Shown here: piece by piece, positions 34,009 to 44,200 of the stretch | Position numbering within the stretch: the first letter of the stretch is position 1 | Layout of the letters: each line of letters starts with the position of its first letter | Assembly: GCF_002797935.1 (NCBI RefSeq) | Contig: NZ_PGER01000001.1 | Coordinates: 2,852,001-2,916,000 of the forward strand | DNA length: 64,000 nt | Direction: 5' to 3' | From: Flavobacterium sp. 1 | GTDB lineage: Bacteria; Bacteroidota; Bacteroidia; Flavobacteriales; Flavobacteriaceae | Notes under the pieces: model-generated | Told to the model about the DNA's origin: nothing | Databases searched by the model: none | What the model saw: only the letters and a program-made list of their open reading frames with translations | Program-made: the position numbers and the translations under genes

Positions 34009-36699
34009 ATGAAAAAAAATAAATTTCGAGGCTTTGCTGCCTCTTTAAAAACATTACTTCTCATATTATTTACTAGTTTGACCTATAGCCAAGGTTCTAT
34101 TCCATTTACAATAGATAACACTTCTACATTTAATGATAACGAACTATATGTAGCAATTGTTGGTATTGATTATACAAATGGCCAACACGTTTGGGTAAAT
34201 GCCAAAACAAGTCAAGTATTGCCGATGAGCGCTTCATACAATACAATTACAGGACCTACCATTGGCGGGAATACAGGGCCAGGACAGAATTCAAAATACG
34301 CCAATTGTTTTACAAAGTTGAGTGATATTCCAAACAAGACCTTTACATTACCAACTATTGCGGGCTGTAGAGTATTTATCGCCAAAGGGCAACAATTGTA
34401 CTTTTATTTTTTTGGTGCCAGTGGAGCCCCTTCAGGATACACTTCGCCAAATCCATTAAATGCAACCGATCCCAATCAAGGAATTTTATATGAAATTATT
34501 GAACTAACAAATAACCAATATGGTTTTTTCGGCAATCCTTCAAGAGTGGATTCCTATAAATATCCAATGGGTCTTGAATTATTCGGTGCCAATGGTTATC
34601 AAAAACGTGTAGGTGAATTAAAAAAGCATGAAGATATAATTGCTGCTTTCAAAGCCAATGTACCAGCTGAATTTCAAGGTTGTGTAAATAATACAACAGG
34701 CGAAATTACTGCTCCATCAAAAACTCCAGCTTTTGCAGATGGGACCGGCGGAACAACTGTTGGAGCACAGGCTAATTATTTAAAACCATACATTGATGCC
34801 ATTTGGAACAAATATAAAAATGAAGATTTAATATTTTATGCCGGTGATGCCGGTGTTTTCAAAGGAAGAATAATAGGAGAACAACTGGAAATGGTTGGTC
34901 AATCTGGCGGTTTTGTTGGACGCACTGGTCGAGTTCAATACAGACCTTCTACACAAGAGGCTCTTGAAGGAAAAGGCGTTTTGGACAGAAGATTGGTTGA
35001 TGGAGATTTGGATCTTGTCATTCAAGCTCAATTAACAGCTGCAATTAACAGACACATGGTAAATGTTACCACTACAAATCCTGGGCAACAAAACTGGTAC
35101 AATGCTTCACAATTCTATCAAACAAATCCAACCAATCATTATTCAAAATTTTGGCATCTGCCTGGAATTAGTGTTGATAATTTGGCTTACGGATTTGCCT
35201 ATGATGATGTAGCTGATCAGTCACCATCGCTTCATACAACGCAACCAACTAAGGTAATCGCCAGTTTTGGAGGATATGCAGGAACTGTTCCTTCAATACC
35301 CGCTTCAACCGATGTGATTACGGTGTATAAAGATTGTAATTATATTGGTTTTTCAGGAGGACTAACGATTGGTGATTACAACTTGGCGCGTTTAAAAACA
35401 TTAGGCATCCAAGATAATGACATTTCATCTCTTAAAGTCGCTCAAGGGTTTCAAGCAATTTTATACCAAGATGATAATTTTGGAGGTAGTGCAACAGTCA
35501 TCAATTCTGACAATACTTGCCTAAATTCGACTTGGAATGATAATGTGAGTTCGATTCGTATTCTTGCAAATGGAACAATTAATTTAGGAAACACCTACTA
35601 TCTGCAAAACAAAAATAGTGGTTTCAATATGGAGGTTACTGGGCTAAACACTGCCAATAATGCTAATATTGCCCAAGGTCTCCCTAATAGTGGAGACAAT
35701 CAAAAATTCATTTTTACTGATCTAGGAGATGGCCTTTATAAAATTATTGCAAAACATAGTGGTTTATCACTTGATGTAAAATCATTTGACAAAAGTAATG
35801 GCGCTAATATTGAGCAATATACTTATGCAGGAACTCCAAATCAACAATTTGTATTAGTTTCAACTGGGGATGGTTATTATAAAATAATAGCTAGGCACAG
35901 TGGTAAATTGGTTGAAGTTTCAGGAGCGAGTACCGTTAACGGAGCCAATGTGCAACAATGGGAAAATGTAAACCAGACTTGTGGACAATGGAAATTAATT
36001 CTTGTTACCACTACCCCTGTTTCAACTTTAATTCAAGCCGAAAGTTATTCGGCTATGAGCGGAATCCAAACCGAAACTACTACAGATACAGGAGGAGGTT
36101 TGAATATAGGATATACCGAAACAGGAGATTGGATGGCATATAATAATATCAATTTTCCAACAACAGGTTCTTATTTAATAGAATACAGAGTAGCAAGTGC
36201 GGTAACTGGTGCTAAAATATCTTCTGATTTGAATGGAGGTACAATAGTTTTAGGAAATGTGGATATTCCAAATACTGGAGGCTGGCAAAATTGGCAGACA
36301 GTTTCGCAAACCGTGACTATTACAGCGGGTACTTATAATTTTGGAATCTTTATTCAAAATACTGGAGTGAATATCAACTGGATTAAAATTACTAAATCAG
36401 GAACAGCAAAAGGAACTTCGACTACTGAATTAAAAGCAGAAGTTACTTCTATAAGTAAAACTTCAATTCCGGAAGACACAGTATTTACTGTTTATCCAAA
36501 TCCGGTAGAGACCACTCTTTTGTTTTCAATAGATATAACAGGAACTTATGCTAACATTATTGATTCACAAGGAGCTTTAGTTTCTAAACAAAAAATCAGT
36601 AGTAATAGCCTTGATGTTTCCCAACTAAAAGCTGGAATTTATTTTGTTGTTCTGGACAAAGAAGGCACAAAAATAGTAAAGCGATTTATAAAAAAATAA
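34009..36699 (+). CDS. Secreted GH64 beta-1,3-glucanase, multidomain, T9SS type A
   Basis: An 896-residue protein. After a signal peptide (about 1-28) comes a GH64 domain (about 29-425) of the thaumatin-like fold. Glu165 and Asp181 (ELTNNQYGFFGNPSRVD) keep the 16-residue spacing of the catalytic pair in the laminaripentaose-producing enzyme. A beta/gamma-crystallin-like domain (about 440-520, VYKDCNYIGFSGG ... LYQDDNFGGSA), a ricin-type module (about 525-665), a CBM6 (about 670-800, IQAESYSAMSG ... GDWMAY ... INWIKI) and a T9SS type A sorting domain (about 820-896) follow. It should cut beta-1,3-glucan outside the cell, releasing oligosaccharides. It follows GH8 by 263 bp on the same strand and may be co-transcribed; a terminator follows. 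Confidence 0.9.
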   Translation: MKKNKFRGFAASLKTLLLILFTSLTYSQGSIPFTIDNTSTFNDNELYVAIVGIDYTNGQHVWVNAKTSQVLPMSASYNTITGPTIGGNTGPGQNSKYANCFTKLSDIPNKTFTLPTIAGCRVFIAKGQQLYFYFFGASGAPSGYTSPNPLNATDPNQGILYEIIELTNNQYGFFGNPSRVDSYKYPMGLELFGANGYQKRVGELKKHEDIIAAFKANVPAEFQGCVNNTTGEITAPSKTPAFADGTGGTTVGAQANYLKPYIDAIWNKYKNEDLIFYAGDAGVFKGRIIGEQLEMVGQSGGFVGRTGRVQYRPSTQEALEGKGVLDRRLVDGDLDLVIQAQLTAAINRHMVNVTTTNPGQQNWYNASQFYQTNPTNHYSKFWHLPGISVDNLAYGFAYDDVADQSPSLHTTQPTKVIASFGGYAGTVPSIPASTDVITVYKDCNYIGFSGGLTIGDYNLARLKTLGIQDNDISSLKVAQGFQAILYQDDNFGGSATVINSDNTCLNSTWNDNVSSIRILANGTINLGNTYYLQNKNSGFNMEVTGLNTANNANIAQGLPNSGDNQKFIFTDLGDGLYKIIAKHSGLSLDVKSFDKSNGANIEQYTYAGTPNQQFVLVSTGDGYYKIIARHSGKLVEVSGASTVNGANVQQWENVNQTCGQWKLILVTTTPVSTLIQAESYSAMSGIQTETTTDTGGGLNIGYTETGDWMAYNNINFPTTGSYLIEYRVASAVTGAKISSDLNGGTIVLGNVDIPNTGGWQNWQTVSQTVTITAGTYNFGIFIQNTGVNINWIKITKSGTAKGTSTTELKAEVTSISKTSIPEDTVFTVYPNPVETTLLFSIDITGTYANIIDSQGALVSKQKISSNSLDVSQLKAGIYFVVLDKEGTKIVKRFIKK

Positions 36700-36712
36700 T
36701 TTCGAATTAAAT

Positions 36713-36758
36713 AAAAGCCTTGAACATTCTACTGAAATTGGAATTGTTTGAGGCTTTT
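36713..36758. terminator. Terminator between GH64 and DUF2264
   Basis: AAAAGCCT pairs with AGGCTTTT (36751-36758), and pairing continues inward with two G-T wobbles (TTGAACA with TGTTTGA). T-rich on both strands, 14 bp after the GH64 stop, so it can serve both converging units. Confidence 0.65.
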
Positions 36759-36829
36759 TACTTTTTGTTGCCCCATTGAATACCTAATAACTAGTAACTA
36801 TTAAAAAAAATCCCTCCTTTAAGAAGTTT

Positions 36830-38851
36830 TTAATTTTTATTAAAATCAACTAGCTTCTTTATCCCATTATTAAGATTAACTATAACAATTCCATTCTTTT
36901 GTTCGAGACTTTTTACAGGGACTAAGTCCTTTTTATTCCATTTCTCACCAGATTTTTTCCAGAGCATAAGCGTTGCATAAATATTAGATTCCTTATTATC
37001 TGGATTAAAAGTAGCAGCAACATCAATTACTTTACTGGCTTCGCTTTCCGGGTGCAGGCCTTTGGCAGTAACCACTTCTGTCGTATCCCAGCCTAAAAGC
37101 GGAATCATAGCCAATTGGTATTTTCCATTATCAATAATAGTCACCTCTTTACCTTCTATTTTTCTTGTTACCGTTGTAATTTCTTTGCCAATTTGTGGCA
37201 AAGCATAATGTCCTAACCGCATAGTAACTGAAACTGTGCTAATGTTTTTATCTATTCTTAAAACTCCGTTTGGCAAAGGAATATCTGCCAAATTCATTTT
37301 AACTTGTTCATTAGTTTCCAAAACGGCATCACGGTAATAAACACCGTCTTCAAACTTTTTGAACGTAAATAATCGCAGAGGTTCCCATTCCTGTTTTTCA
37401 TTTTTAAAAACATAATTCATAGCAACTTCCCCGTTCGCGCCATCTGCCTGCCAAGGAAAAGTGCTATTATAAGACAGGCGGTTGTAATTTTCTGTTGATC
37501 GGAATCCTTGCCAATCGTCTTTTTTCTTTTCATGGCACCACGCTCTTATCTCCGAAGCTCCAATAGCTGGATAATCAGTAATTAATATCTTAGAACCTTC
37601 TTGAAAATTATTATAAACCTGATCTGTTTTGAATTTGGTTTCCCAGTCTCCTTCATTCTCTTTAGCTGTCCAAAAAGGATTATCATCTGGCAATAATAGT
37701 CCCAGAAAAGCTTTTCCCATCCAATATACGCTTCCCCTGCAGCTATACACTTGAACGGCGGGCTCAAATGCTCCGTAAAAACCAAGTGTGGGCACATTGT
37801 CTTTCATAAATTCCGGGTGTTCTAAAAATTGTTTCAAAACTCCAGATGAAATTCTTCGTAACCAGCCATTATTAACATTAGCATCCTTTTCTAATCCCAT
37901 AAAAGGAAAAGCAGCAATGGTGGCAATCCTGTAACTAATACTGCGCCCAAACATAATCATCTCTCCGTTACGGCTAAACATTAAAGGATAATTGGAATTG
38001 AGATCTTTAAAATTACTTCTAAACTTTGAGGCATATTCCGGATAATATTTATTTCCAAAATATTCGGACCATAAAGCTCCATACAATTGATAGCCCCACA
38101 TACTGTAATAATCATAGGCTGGATTATCGTTGTACCAGCCATCGCCTCTATAATCGTTTAAAGATTTTTGCAGATATTCCTCTAACAATTTTTCATTAAC
38201 GGGATACCCCTGATCTTTGAAAAAACTCAATACAAAAATGTTAAAAAACTTCCAATTAGATGGTACCGTAGGACCATCACCATAACTCAGCATGGATTTG
38301 GCCAATGCATCTTTTTGATCTTGAGACAGCGGTTTCCAAAGCACCTCAGGATTAGTCAGCATCGATATTGCTATAGCTCCATATTCTACCAAATTCTGGC
38401 TCGGGCCTCCATTTTTGGCTCGGGGAACAATATAAGAAGGACTATTAGGATCGATTAATTTACTGAATTGATGCCTGTAATACTCTGCTACCTTGATTTT
38501 ATTAATTACTAAATTAGGATTTTCCTTCAGAAGTGGAGAGGCAATAAATAAAGTCCTGCTCAAACCTTCTAATTTCTCTGTAGGCACTTTACTTTCATCT
38601 TGAGGATAACTTTTTCCCGGCTGTTTTGGGAACTTCATTGGATCATCAAGAGTATGGACATAACTAAAAGCACCTTCCAACAAATAAAGTGCGGCATCTT
38701 TCCAATGCTGTTTTGTCATTCCCGTATAAGGACTGAGACTGTAATTAGGATTTTTTATCTGAAAAATAGCTGCAGTATTTTCTTTTTGCTGTGCAAATAA
38801 AGATGCGCTGAAAATACTGGCTAAAAACAGCATTTTTTTTAATTCATTCAT
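36830..38851 (-). CDS. DUF2264 family exported protein
   Basis: A 673-residue protein with signal peptide (ASLFAQ, about 1-21). The family is DUF2264: long alpha-helical N-terminal part (about 40-410, with NWKFFNIFVLSF, GDGWYNDNPAYDYYSMWGYQ and RNGEMIMFGRSISYR) plus a beta-rich C-terminal part. From memory some members act as glycosidases on uronic-acid side chains in arabinogalactan loci (GH154); that needs checking against CAZy. Acidic and aromatic residues in the GDGWYND motif would suit a glycosidase pocket. It is the last minus-strand gene of the locus, 256 bp after GH43, and has an ATTGTAAATGC-type site just before it. Confidence 0.7.
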   Translation of the reverse strand: MNELKKMLFLASIFSASLFAQQKENTAAIFQIKNPNYSLSPYTGMTKQHWKDAALYLLEGAFSYVHTLDDPMKFPKQPGKSYPQDESKVPTEKLEGLSRTLFIASPLLKENPNLVINKIKVAEYYRHQFSKLIDPNSPSYIVPRAKNGGPSQNLVEYGAIAISMLTNPEVLWKPLSQDQKDALAKSMLSYGDGPTVPSNWKFFNIFVLSFFKDQGYPVNEKLLEEYLQKSLNDYRGDGWYNDNPAYDYYSMWGYQLYGALWSEYFGNKYYPEYASKFRSNFKDLNSNYPLMFSRNGEMIMFGRSISYRIATIAAFPFMGLEKDANVNNGWLRRISSGVLKQFLEHPEFMKDNVPTLGFYGAFEPAVQVYSCRGSVYWMGKAFLGLLLPDDNPFWTAKENEGDWETKFKTDQVYNNFQEGSKILITDYPAIGASEIRAWCHEKKKDDWQGFRSTENYNRLSYNSTFPWQADGANGEVAMNYVFKNEKQEWEPLRLFTFKKFEDGVYYRDAVLETNEQVKMNLADIPLPNGVLRIDKNISTVSVTMRLGHYALPQIGKEITTVTRKIEGKEVTIIDNGKYQLAMIPLLGWDTTEVVTAKGLHPESEASKVIDVAATFNPDNKESNIYATLMLWKKSGEKWNKKDLVPVKSLEQKNGIVIVNLNNGIKKLVDFNKN

Positions 38852-38876
38852 TTTGAAATATTTTTGTAATTATTAA

Positions 38877-38887
38877 GCATTTACAAT
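38877..38887. promoter_or_regulatory. ATTGTAAATGC half-palindrome upstream of DUF2264
   Basis: Plus strand GCATTTACAAT, the reverse complement of ATTGTAAATGC. It matches 11 bases of the palindrome before GH8; the second arm is degenerate. It starts 26 bp upstream of the DUF2264 ATG. Confidence 0.3.
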
Positions 38888-39107
38888 TTGTTTTTCCTTG
38901 CTTATGAAATCTTAATTACTTTTTTATCTAATTCAGGCGAAAAAAGCTTCAATAAAATTAAACCATAATACACAAGTGTAAAAAATACGCTTTTCAAATA
39001 TATGATTATATCTTATAATTTCTGTTTTAAAATCATGACACCATTTAATAACTTCGTTTGTGTGCAGATGCTAATTTGCTAACATTTAGATCCTACTTTT
39101 AGGTTTA

Positions 39108-40232
39108 TTAATTTTCTTTAAAGTCTAATAGACTCCATTTATCAAACCATTTCAGAATTGGTTTCTCATCTGTAATCGTTATTGGTAACCAAATATAACT
39201 GCCATCTATAGGATTATCAGGTTTCCATCTATCGGCCATAAAAATAAACTGGTCTTTTTTTCCTTCTACAGATAAAATATAAGTGCTTTGCGAATGAAAT
39301 GTCAGCGAAGCATCTTTTCCAATGCATGGATTTCCCAGAGATTCCCATGGTCCCCAAATGGATTTAGATTTAAACGAGCGTGCCTCATTAGGATCCCAGC
39401 CGGTACATCCAGAAGTTATCATATAATACACCCCTCCTTTTTTAAAAACGGCTGGTGCTTCATTATGGTCTGCAGGGGCAACTCTTGTCCATTTTTCTGT
39501 AAAATCTAAATAATCATCGATAAGCTCCGAAATATGAAGCGTCAAATTATCTTCTGATGCATGTATAAGATATGCCTTGTCATTATCATCAACATAAACA
39601 GTCATGTCTCTAGACATTTGTCCCTTATCGAAATCTCTGCGGATAAACATACCGTTTTTGATTGCTTCTCGCCATTCTGGAGTCCATGACTTTAATGCAC
39701 TCTCATCACTTGACGCTGATTTGAATTTATCATCAAAATTAATTGGCCAAACACCTTTATTGGGACGATATGATTTTTTGAATTTAAAAGGTCCATTAGG
39801 AGTGTCACTTATTGCAACGGCTGCTCTTGCGGCATCATAACCTTGTCCTTTCAGTTCTAGATGAAACCACATGATATATTTACCCGTTTTTTTATTAAAA
39901 ACAACTTTTGGACGCTCCATAACACATCCTTTTGTTATCTCAGAATTATGATCTTGTTCAACCTTTAGAACAATACCCTCGTTTTTCCAGTTGTATAAAT
40001 CTTTTGAAGAATAACAGCTGATTCCTTTCAAAGAGGTATTTCCTCCACGTCCTGAAGTCTTATATTCTCCATACCAATAATATGCTCCGTCAACAAAAAG
40101 CATACCGCCTCCATGGGCATTAATATGCACACCATTAGTATCTTTCCATTGTTTTCCTGGATTGAAAAAATTGCTCTGACTGAAAACGAAAGAACATACC
40201 AAACTTAAAACTATCGAACATATTAATCTCAT
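39108..40232 (-). CDS. GH43 family glycosidase, exo-beta-1,3-galactanase-like
   Basis: A 374-residue secreted five-bladed propeller enzyme with signal peptide (VFSQ, about 1-19). The start NAHGGGMLFVDGAYYWYGE replaces the usual GH43 Asp motif with AHGGG. Glu106 (MERPKV), Glu258 (NEAPAVF) and Gln315 (FHSQST) match the unusual set of GH43 subfamily 24 galactanases, where a Gln is thought to take the base role. Subfamily 34 shares several of these motifs, so subfamily stays open. No T9SS sorting domain is present, so it is probably periplasmic. Its start overlaps the stop of the GH16 gene by 4 bases (ATGA-type), so the two are translated from one message. Confidence 0.8.
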   Translation of the reverse strand: MRLICSIVLSLVCSFVFSQSNFFNPGKQWKDTNGVHINAHGGGMLFVDGAYYWYGEYKTSGRGGNTSLKGISCYSSKDLYNWKNEGIVLKVEQDHNSEITKGCVMERPKVVFNKKTGKYIMWFHLELKGQGYDAARAAVAISDTPNGPFKFKKSYRPNKGVWPINFDDKFKSASSDESALKSWTPEWREAIKNGMFIRRDFDKGQMSRDMTVYVDDNDKAYLIHASEDNLTLHISELIDDYLDFTEKWTRVAPADHNEAPAVFKKGGVYYMITSGCTGWDPNEARSFKSKSIWGPWESLGNPCIGKDASLTFHSQSTYILSVEGKKDQFIFMADRWKPDNPIDGSYIWLPITITDEKPILKWFDKWSLLDFKEN

Positions 40233-41086
40233 TTTACTTTATTTTTTTGATAAACCCTGATATAATCTATCATGTATTTTGATGGAAAACTAGCCGCTGT
40301 AAAATCTCCTCCATTAATTCCCCCTACCGCCAGATTTACTAATAAATAATGAGGCTGCTGAAATGGAAGTATTTTTTGATTTGCATTTTGAATTGTTTCA
40401 TCAACATTAGTCTCATTTATCAATTGATTATCTACATACAGCTTAATCGAATGGGCATCCCAATCCATTCTCCAAATATGAAATTCATCAGCCCAGTCTT
40501 TTTTAAAATCAGTTAATGGAACTGTTTTACTATCCCATGCCGTAGTTCCTGTATTTGATTTCCATGCCGCATTGGCTAATATTTTCCCTGTATAATATTC
40601 CATAATATCAATCTCGCCGTTTGCCGGCCAATTGCCTTGAACTCCCAATGTCCAGAATGCCGGCCACATTCCTTTAGCTACAGGAATTTTAGCTTTCATT
40701 TCAAATCGGCCATATTGCCAGGAATGTTTTCCGTGAGTTATTAAACAAGAAGAAGTCACTTTTATGGAATCGCGGTTTTTGCGCCAGTCTTTATGATTAT
40801 AAGAAACAAAATCAGGGTTTATTTTGCTTTCTGTTTTGGCTTCGATTACAAGAAATCCGTTTTGGCAATAGGCATTTTCCTTTTGATACCATTGATTTTC
40901 ATTGTTTCTGACAAAGCCTTCCTCATAATTCCAATTCTTTTTATTTGGAGGGCCATTTATATTAAATTCATCTGTCCAGACTAACTTATAATCTTCAGGT
41001 TCTGAAGGTCTTTGTTTGTGCTTGACAAAACTAAAAATTAGCGTCAGGACAATTCCTAATACCAAAAACTTACCAATAAATCTCAT
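40229..41086 (-). CDS. GH16 family endo-beta-glycanase
   Basis: A 285-residue enzyme with an N-terminal signal peptide or anchor (about 1-22). The GH16 signature GEIDIMEY is complete: Glu158 nucleophile, Asp160, Glu163 acid/base. Flanking motifs (LVWTDEFN near 35-42; WPAFWTLG near 141-148) are those of laminarinase-like members (subfamily 3 type). It should cut beta-1,3-glucan or mixed-linkage glucan; a few relatives cut galactans, and the adjacent GH43 keeps that option open. It lacks a T9SS domain. It overlaps GH43 by 4 bases and follows GH128 by 131 bp, with a hairpin between. Confidence 0.87.
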   Translation of the reverse strand: MRFIGKFLVLGIVLTLIFSFVKHKQRPSEPEDYKLVWTDEFNINGPPNKKNWNYEEGFVRNNENQWYQKENAYCQNGFLVIEAKTESKINPDFVSYNHKDWRKNRDSIKVTSSCLITHGKHSWQYGRFEMKAKIPVAKGMWPAFWTLGVQGNWPANGEIDIMEYYTGKILANAAWKSNTGTTAWDSKTVPLTDFKKDWADEFHIWRMDWDAHSIKLYVDNQLINETNVDETIQNANQKILPFQQPHYLLVNLAVGGINGGDFTAASFPSKYMIDYIRVYQKNKVK

Positions 41087-41146
41087 TTTAAATGTATTTT
41101 AAATCAAAATAATTATGAGCAATTCTAAGACTGCAATATTTAAATA

Positions 41147-41166
41147 AGGGATCCCGAAAGATCCCT
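41147..41166 (-). terminator. Hairpin between GH128 and GH16
   Basis: AGGGATC (41147-41153) pairs with GATCCCT (41160-41166) around CCGAAA. On the minus strand TTATTTAAAT follows. It may be a partial terminator or a processing and stability hairpin that sets relative expression in the operon. Confidence 0.45.
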
Positions 41167-41217
41167 CATCATTACCAAAGTAAAAAACCAATAATATTCT
41201 CTTTCATCTGCAATTCG

Positions 41218-44200
41218 TTATTTTTTAATAATTTGGAGTATTTTATCTGGATGCGATTGAATCTTTACCAGATAAATTCCCAGAGGCTGATTTTCAATAT
41301 TCAAATGAACTTTACCACTTTCACTTAAATAATTCGATGTTGAAATTAATTTACCATCCAAAGTATAAATTGCAATTGTAACTAAATCCTCATTCGTTGG
41401 CAAAATAATATCGAATTGACCTGTCGTAGGATTTGGAAACGCACTAATTGCATCAACAGATTCTTCTTCCAATGTATTCAGCAAAGTATTTGATTTTTTA
41501 TCAGTTAATCTACTTTGAATTGCCTGTGATAATGTTTTAACCTGTAAAGCAGCAGAATACTGACTTTCTCCTCCAGCATTCTCTGATGCAATTTTATAGA
41601 AGTAATCTGTATTTGATGCTAAATTTGTGTCGCCAAAAATGCTGTCTTTTACATAAGCTGCTAAAATTTCGTAAGTACCATCTATAGCTGTTGATCTTTT
41701 AATTTTATAAGATTCTGCTCCTGCTGCAAGCGACCATTTTAAATTGATTGCTGATGCTGATAATGCCTCACCCAGAAAGTTTGTTGGAATCGCTGGAATG
41801 ACAGGCTGATCATAAACCAATATTGCTGAATATGCTGACTCAACATTATCTTTACCAACAACTTTGATTCTATACTCGGCATGTGTACGAACCAGATCAT
41901 TTTTTTCAAGAATATTGTAATTCGTTGATTCATAAAAAACTGAAAATGCGCTTTCACCGCTTAGCTTTCTTTCAAGAACATATTTATTTACTAACTCCTG
42001 ATTTGTTCCTGTCCATTTTACTGTAATATTTTTATAATCTGATGAAAGGGCATAACTCAAAGTTTCCACTTTTGTTTTCCACACAGGAATGTATTCCTTA
42101 GCTGAATTATAGGCTTTCGCCGATGCATTTTTAGCATAATATTGTCCCGCCGGAGTTAAAACCGTATAATCAGTTGCTGTGCTGGAAATTACTGGCGCTG
42201 TTTGAAGCCAAACATAACTCTGCCAGTTTGGATTTCTTGTTTTAAACGCATCATTTATAGTAACATACATTGCTCTGGCATCTTGTACCCAATTGTATAT
42301 CGAATAGCGCTCTACATAATCGGCACTTTCCAGAACAGTTAATATCGCCGCCAAATCATTTTTGTGTTTAGTTGCATTCGCATCAGTAAGCTTATTAACA
42401 TCATCCGGAAAATTATTAGCTGTCCAGTTTGCACCAATATTCCATTCTGTAATCCAAATTGGTCTATGGTATTTATCATATATGTTCTGTAAATCACTTT
42501 TCCATTGCGCTGCAGTTTTATACCAGTAACAGTGCAACGCAACATAATCAACTCGATAATTATTAGCCTCTGCCTTAGTCATAAAATTAGCCATCCATGG
42601 ATTAAAAGGATCTGACGTCGCAGGAGAACCCACTCTTAAACCAGACTTTAGAAGACTTGGCCAAGAACTTATCGCCGCCTCAACTGTCATATTTGATTGA
42701 TCAGGACGGTCTGGTTCATTAAATCCTAATAAATGTGTATACCCATCTTTAGTATATGCAGGTGTAAATGAAGGCCAATATTGAGTTTGTCTTATCGGAA
42801 CATATTCTACGTTTGGAGTAGTATCCATTCCTGTATTCCAATTGTAATACCAGGTGATATTTGTTGCATTTATAGCTTCTGTACTCCCGCCGGCAAGTCC
42901 TTTTTTAGTGACTTGATGCCATTTCATTGTTCTTACAAATGAAATTGTTCCTTTTAAATTAATGGGTAAAATCGGAACTTCAAGATCTTCGTTTTCTGCG
43001 ATATAAACTCTGCTGTATCCTGATCCATCTGCGCTTGTTGCAAAAGTTGCCATGTAACCTTTTTTTAATTTAAATGATTTGACCGCATTATCAAAAGATC
43101 CTAAATTATCAAATGGCATCACCGTAACATATTGCTGAGATGTTCCTCCATAATTTTCTTCAGTAAAAACTTGTAAAGGTTGGTAATTGGCAGAATAAGA
43201 AGCCACAACAGAACCTGAACCATAATTTGTGACACTCACATTAGTACCATTGCCTGCTAAAACACCGTTTACCGAAACATACTGTAGCTGCGAACTGATA
43301 ACTGCACTCGGTTTAATATTTTCAAAATACAAACGGTTATCTGCTGAATTTAAATTTACGGTTGAATTGATTAAAGGATTATATCCGTTTTTTAGATATA
43401 AAGATGCCGACCCATTTAAAACTACTTTTGATTTTGTATAAGCCACAACGCTTGTGTTGGCCGTAATATCTAGGGTTTGCAGTGAAGGACTAATAACTTT
43501 CTCTGGCGCGTAAGCCGCATTCTCAAAAGTAACCGAAGTAATTGCCATGTCAACAGCACCAGCTGCATAATTTTTACCAATAACGATACTTGCTGTTTGT
43601 TGTCCCTGAACCTTTAAATCACTTATTCCAAAAAGTGCTTGGGCTCCAGTTACATTAATATAGTAAGTACCTGCAGTCTGCGATTGAAATGACAAATCTC
43701 CTATTCTTAATTTATTAGCAGCTCCTGTTACAAAACTTTTAGATGCCATAACTGTCCCTCCACCATTTGCTGCTGTGGAAACGGATACACTCATTTGAGA
43801 ACCCGGACTTAAATTCGAAATGTATTCATATATCCATGAAAACTGATACCCTTTTGAGGCTTCTAGCAGCACCGGAAAAGAATAAACCGAATTTTGAAGT
43901 GTAGTACTATCCCATCTGATATACAGTAGTCTTCCGCTGTAAACTGAATTATCTGATTCAAATGTATGACCGGAAGTTACATCCATAAATCGTGCGCCGC
44001 TAGTACTGTTTGCTGTATTAAAAATAGATGGAGAAGCAACATTAGTCCATCCATAAGCAGCTGGAGTTCCTGCATTATCATTAAAAAATCCGTCCCAGCT
44101 ATTAATTAAATTTGAAGATTTCAATTTTAAATCGGCAATCGCCATAAGCCCATAATCACCCGTAATTGTCACATAGTAATTACCCGTAAAATTCGAAACA

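Noticed and set aside
33732..34064. 110-codon minus-strand frame between GH8 and GH64
   Set aside because: Phe/Leu/Ile-rich translation of AT-rich DNA, overlapping the GH8 stop and GH64 start; no start signal or family motif.
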